From: Bacteroidales bacterium | Lineage (GTDB): Bacteria > Bacteroidota > Bacteroidia > Bacteroidales > CAIWKO01 | Reading direction: 5' to 3' | NCBI GenBank assembly: GCA_018004645.1 | Contig: JAGNBV010000001.1 | Coordinates: 68,665-106,800 of the forward strand | Length of the DNA: 38,136 nt | Part shown: piece after piece, positions 31,572 to 38,136 of the stretch | Numbering within the stretch: position 1 is the stretch's first letter | Layout of the letters: every line of letters starts with the position of its first letter | Position numbers and translations under genes: made by a program | The notes under the pieces: model-generated | Told to the model about the DNA's origin: nothing | Seen by the model: the letters and a program-made list of their open reading frames with translations, nothing else | Databases searched by the model: none

Positions 31572-32714
31572 ATGGAAAATTTTATTATTAACAACCCCAC
31601 CTGTTTGCATTTTGGAAAGGGTGTCATTGGCGATTTGTCCAAAGTACTCGCGAAATATGGCAACCGAGTGCTCCTGGTTTATGGGAAAAACTCCATCAAG
31701 GATAACGGTATTTACCAAAAAATAATAAACCAGATGAACATAGCCAAAGCCAATGTTTTTGAGTATTCCGGTATAAAATCAAACCCGGTAATCAGCGATG
31801 TGGATGCCGCGGCGGCGGTGGGCAGAAAAAATCAGGTTGATGTAATTGTGGCTGTGGGCGGAGGCAGCGTTATTGATTCGGCAAAAATTATTGGCCTGGC
31901 CATTCCCCTTCAAAATAATGCATGGGATATTATGGAAAACAAAGTAAAACCTACCCGTTCCATTCCCCTGATAGCCGTGTTGACCCTTGCCGCCACGGGT
32001 TCCGAAATGAATCCGTTTGCCGTTGTTCAAAATGATCAGACCAAACAAAAACCTGGGTATTTCAGTCCATTCAATTTTCCCAAACATTCTTTTCTCGATC
32101 CGGAATACACCTTTTCGGTGCCGGCCGACTACACGGCTTATGGTATTGTGGACCTGGTGGCCCATGCGCTGGAAGGTTTTTTTGGCAAGGGAGAAACTTC
32201 GCTGACCGACCGTTTTGTATCTTCTATCATAAAGGAAGCCGTCGAATATGGCCCCTTGCTGCTGAAACACCTTAACAAATATGAATACCGCGAAAAGATA
32301 ATGTTTGCAGCGACCTGTGCCCTCAATGGCATGACCTCCTATGGGAAGAAAAACGGCGACTGGGGGGTACACGGCCTTGGCCACACCTTGTCGGTGCTTT
32401 ATGATGTGCCCCACGGAGCTTCCCTGTCGGTGGCCTATCCCGCATGGATGAAGTACTTTAAAAACCAGATTGGTGAAAAACTCTCCTTTTTGGGCAAAGA
32501 AATATTTAATACTCCTGATCCGGCGGCCACAATACAGGCTTTTGAAATGTTTTTCAAACAACTGGGAGCTCCTACCCGTTTAGGAGATTTGGGACTCACA
32601 GGCCGTCATAAAATTGAAATAATCAATAACATGCTTGCCAACAAGGTTAGCGGCGACAATTTTATTATGGAAAAAGTGGATTTCGAAAATATTTTTGACC
32701 TGATGGCAAATTAA
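31572..32714 (+). CDS. Iron-containing alcohol dehydrogenase, YqhD/BdhA-like
   Basis: A 380-residue cytoplasmic enzyme of the iron-dependent type III alcohol dehydrogenase family that reduces aldehydes to alcohols with NAD(P)H. Visible motifs are the nucleotide-binding 'VAVGGGSVIDSAK' (about residues 93-105), 'TLAATGSEMNPFAVV', and the metal-binding 'YGIVDLVAHALEGFF' and 'WGVHGLGHTLSVLYDVPHGA', with Asp and three His residues in the usual order. These strings resemble butanol dehydrogenase A and YqhD more than the ethanol or propanediol types. It lies alone between exported-protein genes, and no aldehyde-producing neighbour is present. It could be fermentative or aldehyde-detoxifying. Confidence 0.93.
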   Translation: MENFIINNPTCLHFGKGVIGDLSKVLAKYGNRVLLVYGKNSIKDNGIYQKIINQMNIAKANVFEYSGIKSNPVISDVDAAAAVGRKNQVDVIVAVGGGSVIDSAKIIGLAIPLQNNAWDIMENKVKPTRSIPLIAVLTLAATGSEMNPFAVVQNDQTKQKPGYFSPFNFPKHSFLDPEYTFSVPADYTAYGIVDLVAHALEGFFGKGETSLTDRFVSSIIKEAVEYGPLLLKHLNKYEYREKIMFAATCALNGMTSYGKKNGDWGVHGLGHTLSVLYDVPHGASLSVAYPAWMKYFKNQIGEKLSFLGKEIFNTPDPAATIQAFEMFFKQLGAPTRLGDLGLTGRHKIEIINNMLANKVSGDNFIMEKVDFENIFDLMAN

Positions 32715-32749
32715 TTACCAAAACATATAGCTGTGCCGACAAAATTTTC

Positions 32750-32757
32750 TAATTTTG
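32750..32757 (+). promoter_or_regulatory. -7 box (TAATTTTG) for the first T9SS protease gene
   Basis: TAATTTTG fits TAnnTTTG, 38 bases before the ATG at 32796. It probably drives both protease genes, which lie six bases apart. Confidence 0.5.
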
Positions 32758-32795
32758 CAATATTCAAATCAATAGCTAACAATTAACTACAAAAA

Positions 32796-34466
32796 ATGAA
32801 AAAAGCACTACTTCCATTAATTTTCCTTTGCCTTGGTTTTACAGGGGTATTTTCACAGGATAACGCAGGCGGAATACCCCGCAGTTTCTTTTATGACAAC
32901 CTGTCTGCCGACATCGATTACGTATGGGTTCAAGGTCCCGATCTGATGCAATTGGCCGCCGAAGACAATGAACGGGCCGCCAAAAGTGAACCCTATAGGA
33001 TCGGAGTGGTCATTCCGGTGGATTTCAACCTGAATAATGCCGGCACCTGGACCGACCTGCCGGGCGAAGATGCCAGTATATGGCGGCTTACCATCAAGGC
33101 GGCCGACGCCAGGGCCATTGGCCTGGAGTATCAGTCTTTTTACCTGCCGGAAGGCGCTATGCTGTTTTTGTATAATGCCGGAAAAACACAGACTATTGGC
33201 GCTTACACATCCAACAATAATTCGGAGGACAAATTTTTTACCCATGAAAAAATCTATGGCGACGAACTAACCCTGGAGCTATATGTTCCTAATGCAAAAA
33301 AACAAGATGTCGCCTTTCATATAACGGATCTTGAGTTTTTTTACCGCCCGGGCGAGAATCAGGGTAGCAAAGGTTCCGAAGCTTGTGAAGTAAATGTAAA
33401 TTGTCCCGAAGGAGCCAACTGGCAGGATGAAAAAAAGGGGGTTTGTTTGATCGATATCAAGGTGGGGTCAGGACTTTTCAACTGCACAGGGTCTTTGGTG
33501 AACAATACCAGCCAGAATTGTACTCCATATGTGCTTTTGGCCGACCACTGCATTTATAACAGCGCCTATCCTTCTGTTGCTGACTGCAATGCCTGGAAAT
33601 TCTATTTTCATTATGAAGCATCTACTTGCCAGGGGACTACCCCCTCGGGTATTTTTGTCAAAAACGGATGCACCCTCAAGGCTCATGATACCTATGGTTC
33701 AAACCACTCTGGTTCGGATTTTTGCCTGGTACAGATTAATACACCTATCCTGAACACGCTAAATCCCTATTATAACGGCTGGGATCATAGCGGCAGCGGC
33801 AGCCCTAACGGAGTGAGCATACATCATCCTGCGGGTGATATAATGAAAATATCCACTTATACTTCGGCTCTGGCGTCGGTGACCTATGGTGCACCAAGTT
33901 TTCACTGGCAGGTAATCTGGGCGCAAACTGTTACTAATCACGGCGTTACCGAACAGGGGTCTTCCGGATCCCCCTTGTTTAATTCGAGCGGAAAAATTGT
34001 CGGAACCCTCACTGGCGGCGGATCGTTTTGCAGCACTCCCACTCAGCCCGATTATTATGGAAAATTCTATAACCATTGGGATAAAAACGGAACCACCAGC
34101 GCTAAAAGATTGAAAGACTGGCTTGATCCGCTTAATACCGGTGCGGCAACCATAGCTGGAAAAGCAGGTTCAACCTGTCCTGCAGATGTTGGAGTAACAA
34201 AAATCGACAATGCCGAAAAAAAGATCAGTATCTATCCTTCTCCTGCACAAAACAGAATAGTACTTTCCACCTCCTCTGTCGAAAACAAGTTGCATGATGT
34301 TATCATTTACAATGTTATGGGGCTTGCCGTCAAAAACTTTCCTGAGTTGAACATTTCCTCTTCAGAAACCATCATCGACATTTCTGATATCCCTGATGGC
34401 GTGTATTACCTCACCGCCAAAAGCGGAAAAACTTCCCTTAAAGGAGAATTTGTAAAAATAAAATAA
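32796..34466 (+). CDS. T9SS-exported trypsin-fold serine protease, lysyl endopeptidase-like
   Basis: A 556-residue protein with signal peptide ('LLPLIFLCLGFTGVFSQ'). An N-terminal propeptide-like domain spans about 22-190. The protease domain starts with 'GSEACEVNVNCPEG' followed by 'ANWQDEKKGV' and carries the triad H251 ('LLADHC'), D308 ('HSGSDFCLV') and S390 ('EQGSSGSPLF'). The string 'SIHHPAGDIMKIS' and the cysteine pattern match the lysyl endopeptidase-like group (S1). A C-terminal T9SS sorting domain follows from about 475 ('ISIYPSPAQNRIVLS ... VYYLTAKSG'). Substrate preference for Lys is suggested by the family only. It forms a tandem pair with the next gene. Confidence 0.9.
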   Translation: MKKALLPLIFLCLGFTGVFSQDNAGGIPRSFFYDNLSADIDYVWVQGPDLMQLAAEDNERAAKSEPYRIGVVIPVDFNLNNAGTWTDLPGEDASIWRLTIKAADARAIGLEYQSFYLPEGAMLFLYNAGKTQTIGAYTSNNNSEDKFFTHEKIYGDELTLELYVPNAKKQDVAFHITDLEFFYRPGENQGSKGSEACEVNVNCPEGANWQDEKKGVCLIDIKVGSGLFNCTGSLVNNTSQNCTPYVLLADHCIYNSAYPSVADCNAWKFYFHYEASTCQGTTPSGIFVKNGCTLKAHDTYGSNHSGSDFCLVQINTPILNTLNPYYNGWDHSGSGSPNGVSIHHPAGDIMKISTYTSALASVTYGAPSFHWQVIWAQTVTNHGVTEQGSSGSPLFNSSGKIVGTLTGGGSFCSTPTQPDYYGKFYNHWDKNGTTSAKRLKDWLDPLNTGAATIAGKAGSTCPADVGVTKIDNAEKKISIYPSPAQNRIVLSTSSVENKLHDVIIYNVMGLAVKNFPELNISSSETIIDISDIPDGVYYLTAKSGKTSLKGEFVKIK

Positions 34467-34472
34467 CACAGC

Positions 34473-37400
34473 ATGAAAAAACTGTTTTTAATTGCTTTTT
34501 TGTTTTTTTTCTTTCCGGCAATTAATTATGCACAGATCAATCGGGGCGGCACACCTGTCAGTTTTTCGGGATCCGTCACCGGAGACTATGTGGAAAAGGT
34601 TTTGCCAAAACCCGATATGAAGTTAATCCAGGAAGAAGATGAGGCCGATGCAAAAAACGGTGTTTTAAGAAAAGTCGGACGATCCCTATTGGTTGATATA
34701 AACCTCAACAATTCGGGTAGTTGGGAAACTCTTCCCAACGGCGACAGAATCTGGCGGCTGAAAATAAAGGCCGAAGGAGCCTTGGCCCTGGGTGTTTATT
34801 ATAATCATTTCTGGCTTCCGGCAGGTGCCAGGCTTTACCTGTATAATGAAGATCATAGCAGGGTGCTGGGCGCTTATACGCAGGAAAACAATACCGAAAC
34901 GGGATTGTTTGCCACCGAACTGATGGCGGGAGATGCTTTTACCATCGAATATTTTGAGCCTTCACGCACTAAAGGTTTTTCCGTAATCAGTATTTCGGAA
35001 ATTGCTTATGTTTACCGGGATTTTAAACAAAGAAACGGTACTAAGGAATTCGGCGACTCTGAAAGTTGTGAAGTGAATATCAACTGTTCCGAAGGCACCA
35101 ACTGGCAGGATGAAAAAAAAGGAGTGGCCCGGATTTTTTTGAAAGTAGGAACTTCTTATGGCTGGTGTTCGGGGACGCTGCTGAATAACGAACGGCAGGA
35201 TTGTACACCTTACATGTTAACCGCCGACCATTGCGGCAACGGCGCCAGTACTGCCGACCTCAACCAGTGGGTGTTTTACTTTAATTATGAAGCCACCGGC
35301 TGTCCCGACCCATCCAGCGAACCGACATCAAACTCCATGACAGGATGCACGCTGAAAGCCCATGGCGGCAACGAAGGCAATTCCGGCTCCGACTTTTACC
35401 TGGTGCAACTTAGTCAGCCGCCAACCTTTAACCCATATTATAACGGCTGGGACAGAAATAATACACCCAGTTCAAGCGGGGTAAGCATCCATCATCCGGC
35501 CGGGGACATTAAAAAAATCTCCACATATACCGCCGCACTGACATCTGCCGGCTGGAATGGCAGCGGATTACAATCGCACTGGCGGGTGGTGTGGGCAGCT
35601 ACAGCCAACGGCCATGGCGTTACCGAGGGCGGTTCGTCAGGGTCTCCGATTTTCAACGGCAGCGGCCAGGTTGTTGGCGATCTTACCGGCGGCGGGTCCT
35701 ATTGTTCTACACCTACGCAGCCCGATTATTATGGAAAATTCTCTTACTCATGGGACCAAAACGGTACTACGGCAGCCACCCGGCTGAAAGACTGGCTGGA
35801 TCCCGACAATACAGGAATAACCACCCTGAACGGATTTTATTGTGGCAGCGGAACACCTGTCAATGCTGATTTTTCGGGTACGCCGACCACTGTTGCTGTG
35901 GGAGGAACAGTAAATTTTACCGACCTTTCAACCGGAAACCCAACCTCCTGGTCGTGGACTTTTACGGGTGGTACTCCGGCAACGGCCAATACTCAAAATC
36001 CAACCAATATTCAATATAATACCGCCGGGGTATATACGGTTTCCCTTACGGTTTCCAATGGCTCCAGCAGCGACACCGAAACAAAAACCGCATACATCAC
36101 TGTGGGCGATCCTCCTCCCACGGCAAACTTTTCGGGTACGCCAACTGTGATACCCGTAGGCGGCACCGTGGATTTCACCGACCTTTCTACCGGTAGTCCC
36201 ACCAGCTGGGCCTGGACTTTTTCCGGAGGGACCCCCGCCAGCGCCAACACTCAAAACCCGGCAGGGATACAGTATAATACCGCCGGAATATACCCCGTAT
36301 CCTTAACGGCGACCAACGCCTCGGGAAGTGATACCGAAACAAAAAATAACTATATTACCGTGGGCGACAACGCACCAATAGCTGATTTTGTTGCCAACCT
36401 TACTACTATTCCTGTTGGCGGTACGGTAAATTTTACCGACCTGTCGGCTGGCGCCCCCACTTCCTGGTCCTGGACTTTTACCGGAGGCACACCGGACACT
36501 TCCTCGGTTCAGAATCCAACAGGCATTCAATACCTTGCCGCCGGCACCTATGAGGTTTCCCTGACTGCCACCAACGCACAGGGAAGCGACACAGAAACCA
36601 AAACGGCCTATATCAACGTCAGCGGCACCGGCCCGGGAATAAAACCCTGTGATACGCTTCATTTTCCGATACCCGGAAATATGGTCATGTATTCGGTGTA
36701 CTATGCCTCAGGAGTGTATGGTTATGTGTCGGGAAACAATGGCTATTCCGATAAAGCCAAGGCCGATGTTTTTACAGCGGTAGCCCCTCACACCAAAATG
36801 GTGGGCGCTTATTTCAAATTCGGTAAAGCCAAAAACGGCTCCGGCCAGGATTATAAAATTGCCGTTCATGCCTGGGATAATACAGGTACCGGCGGAGCGC
36901 CCGGAAACATACTCTTTACAGATTCCCTGTCCTGTGCACAGATCCAGAGCGACATTAACATGAATACCTATACTTTCCTTCCTTTTGCTACACCATACGA
37001 TGTTACCGGTGTTTTTTACCTTGGCATCATGTTGCCCACAAACCCCGGCGACACCATAGTATTACTCACCAATAAAAATGGTGAATCGATGCCCGGCACA
37101 GCATGGGAACTCTGGCAGAATGATAACTGGTTGCCTTATTCAAATATTGCTTCCTGGTCGTATAATCTCTCACATGCCATATTCCCGGTGCTGTGTAACC
37201 CGGTAACTTACTCTGTTGAGGAAAACAAGGCGGACGACATCCTTGTGTATCCCAACCCGGCTAACGGAATCATCAATATTGACTTTGGCAGCTATTATCA
37301 TGAGAATGTTGCAATAAAAGTTTATGACCTGCTGGGCAATGAAGTGAAAAGTTTTAATCACCGGGGAGGCTCCACCAATCACCTGCAGATGGATCTGGGC

Positions 37401-37481
37401 GGTTTTGCCAACGGTTTTTATGTGCTGCATATAAATACCGGAGAACAATCGCTGGTGAAGAAAATAAGCTTGTTGAAATAG
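34473..37481 (+). CDS. T9SS-exported trypsin-fold serine protease with three PKD domains
   Basis: A 1002-residue paralogue of the preceding protease. Signal peptide 'LFLIAFLFFFFPAINYAQ' precedes a propeptide-like domain with 'INLNNSGSWETLPNGDRIWR', then the protease domain with H253 ('LTADHCGNG'), D307 ('NSGSDFYLV') and S389 ('EGGSSGSPIF'). Three PKD domains follow at about 463-547, 550-633 and 636-716, each with 'P-T-S-W-x-W-T-F-x-G-G-T-P' and 'Y-x-x-x-L-T-x-x-N'. A further beta domain lies at about 730-905 ('MVGAYFKFGKAKNGSGQDYK'), before the T9SS sorting domain ('ILVYPNPANGIINIDF ... SLLK'). PKD domains probably bind polymeric substrate or space the enzyme from the surface. It begins six bases after the first gene, so both are probably cotranscribed. 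Confidence 0.92.
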   Translation: MKKLFLIAFLFFFFPAINYAQINRGGTPVSFSGSVTGDYVEKVLPKPDMKLIQEEDEADAKNGVLRKVGRSLLVDINLNNSGSWETLPNGDRIWRLKIKAEGALALGVYYNHFWLPAGARLYLYNEDHSRVLGAYTQENNTETGLFATELMAGDAFTIEYFEPSRTKGFSVISISEIAYVYRDFKQRNGTKEFGDSESCEVNINCSEGTNWQDEKKGVARIFLKVGTSYGWCSGTLLNNERQDCTPYMLTADHCGNGASTADLNQWVFYFNYEATGCPDPSSEPTSNSMTGCTLKAHGGNEGNSGSDFYLVQLSQPPTFNPYYNGWDRNNTPSSSGVSIHHPAGDIKKISTYTAALTSAGWNGSGLQSHWRVVWAATANGHGVTEGGSSGSPIFNGSGQVVGDLTGGGSYCSTPTQPDYYGKFSYSWDQNGTTAATRLKDWLDPDNTGITTLNGFYCGSGTPVNADFSGTPTTVAVGGTVNFTDLSTGNPTSWSWTFTGGTPATANTQNPTNIQYNTAGVYTVSLTVSNGSSSDTETKTAYITVGDPPPTANFSGTPTVIPVGGTVDFTDLSTGSPTSWAWTFSGGTPASANTQNPAGIQYNTAGIYPVSLTATNASGSDTETKNNYITVGDNAPIADFVANLTTIPVGGTVNFTDLSAGAPTSWSWTFTGGTPDTSSVQNPTGIQYLAAGTYEVSLTATNAQGSDTETKTAYINVSGTGPGIKPCDTLHFPIPGNMVMYSVYYASGVYGYVSGNNGYSDKAKADVFTAVAPHTKMVGAYFKFGKAKNGSGQDYKIAVHAWDNTGTGGAPGNILFTDSLSCAQIQSDINMNTYTFLPFATPYDVTGVFYLGIMLPTNPGDTIVLLTNKNGESMPGTAWELWQNDNWLPYSNIASWSYNLSHAIFPVLCNPVTYSVEENKADDILVYPNPANGIINIDFGSYYHENVAIKVYDLLGNEVKSFNHRGGSTNHLQMDLGGFANGFYVLHINTGEQSLVKKISLLK
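35859..36621 (+). repeat. Three tandem PKD-domain coding repeats
   Basis: Units begin near 35859, 36118 and 36379, with a period of about 260 bases. Shared strings such as 'accgacctttc' and 'tggacttttaccgg' show a common origin, though many third positions differ. The domains thus arose by intragenic duplication that is not very recent. Confidence 0.8.
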
Positions 37482-37538
37482 TGTATCCCGGTATAATATA
37501 GCTATCTGATAATCAAAAAACTGACGATAGCTTTTGGT

Positions 37539-38136
37539 ATGGATAAATCCCTTGAATATTATCTTAAGGAGCAAAATATACTTTCTGAAACCGACAGGCA
37601 GATTGCCCGCAAGGTGTTGTCTGGCGAAAGAATAACCTTTCAGGAAGGCATACATCTGTTTGAAAATACCGACACCGGCCTTCTTGCGGTTATGGCTGAT
37701 AATGTGCGTCACAGGCTAAATGGCACAAAGGTTTATTACAACAAAAATGTCCATCTTGAACTTACCAATATTTGTATTTACGATTGTCAATTTTGCTCTT
37801 TTTCCCGGAAAATAGGGGAGGCAGGGTCATGGAACTATTCTTATGACGATGTGGAGAAAATTGTCAATAATATGGCGGAGGATATCACTGAAATCCATAT
37901 CACCGGGGGAACGCATCCCGAAGCCAGCCTGGCCGGCTACGAGCTGCTAATAAAACAGGTACGGCGGTTAAGGCCACAGGTTCATATCAAGGCGTTCTCG
38001 GCTGCCGAACTGTTTTATGTGTTCCGGAAAGCCAAAATGTGCGATGCGGCAGGTCTGCAAATACTGATTGATGCTGGTTTAAACTCAATACCCGGCGGCG
38101 GCGCCGAAATTTTTGATGAGGCCATAAGAAAACAAA
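37539..38136 (+). CDS. mqnE: Aminofutalosine synthase MqnE-type radical SAM enzyme (3' end outside window)
   Basis: The frame from ATG 37539 is open to the window end (199 complete codons). The radical SAM cluster motif is C-x3-C-x2-C: 'ELTNICIYDCQFCSFSR'. The string 'EIHITGGTHPEASLAGYELL', 'HIKAFSAAELFYV' and 'LIDAGLNSIPGGGAEIFDEA' belongs to the MqnE/MqnC/CofH group. 'H-I-K-A-F-(T/S)-A-x-E' favours MqnE over MqnC, which usually has H-x-H-x-F-S-P. MqnE makes aminofutalosine from the enolpyruvyl-benzoate product of MqnA and SAM in the futalosine route to menaquinone. The genuine start is supported by typical N-terminal 'LSGERITFQEGIHLFE'. Partner mqn genes would lie beyond the window. Confidence 0.85.
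   Translation, partial: MDKSLEYYLKEQNILSETDRQIARKVLSGERITFQEGIHLFENTDTGLLAVMADNVRHRLNGTKVYYNKNVHLELTNICIYDCQFCSFSRKIGEAGSWNYSYDDVEKIVNNMAEDITEIHITGGTHPEASLAGYELLIKQVRRLRPQVHIKAFSAAELFYVFRKAKMCDAAGLQILIDAGLNSIPGGGAEIFDEAIRKQ

Noticed and set aside
31779-32561. 260-residue minus-strand frame opposite the alcohol dehydrogenase
   Set aside because: Antisense shadow of a well-supported gene; its sequence has no recognisable domain.

Overview
The window looks like a chromosome segment of a member of the Bacteroidota, probably an uncultured Bacteroidales-like organism. The evidence is the set of genes: three secreted proteins with type IX secretion (T9SS) sorting tails, a DUF3078 protein, an M49-like lipoprotein, Bacteroidota-type phage baseplate genes, and several promoters of the TAnnTTTG (-7) type. 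No rRNA, tRNA or CRISPR array was seen.

Region 1 (1-4761) is the distal part of a contractile-tail prophage or prophage remnant. In order it holds a tape measure protein (cut by the window edge), a DUF6046-like protein, a gpD-like hub, a spike-like protein, a gp25-like wedge protein and a small LysM-like protein. The last gene resembles the first ~40 residues of baseplate protein J and then stops. The genes overlap by 1-4 bases, as in a translationally coupled operon. No phage gene follows, so the module appears to have been cut off inside baseplate J.

Region 2 (4807-10757) encodes two exported proteins. The first is a 1668-residue fibre-like protein with 30 perfect collagen-type triplets and long internal repeats of the 'GNVGIGTT' kind. 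The second is a 313-residue protein with a fibronectin-like module and a DUF1566-type C-terminus.

Region 3 (10767-16000) is housekeeping: a GNAT acetyltransferase, iron superoxide dismutase, an M29-like aminopeptidase, cyclophilin and a carboxyltransferase without a biotin domain. Between sodB and the cyclophilin gene lies a family of imperfect inverted/direct repeats (motifs cgcagat and atcagcg). A GxxExxY-family gene sits exactly between the two halves of one repeat unit. This is the part of the window I find most worth following.

Region 4 (16145-28084) holds an M49-like lipoprotein and an M28 peptidase (a probable peptide-degrading pair), a metallophosphoesterase, a second GNAT enzyme, an OmpA/TPR lipoprotein, a SpoU-type RNA methyltransferase, DUF3078, mscL, a deoxynucleoside kinase overlapping folK, and sppA with a strong terminator.

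Region 5 (28440-38136) holds a large T9SS-exported peptidoglycan amidase, an iron-type alcohol dehydrogenase, two tandem T9SS-exported trypsin-fold proteases (the second with three PKD domains), and the start of a radical SAM enzyme of the futalosine menaquinone pathway, cut by the window edge. The secreted peptidases and amidase suggest an organism living on proteins and cell debris. SOD implies at least some oxygen exposure.
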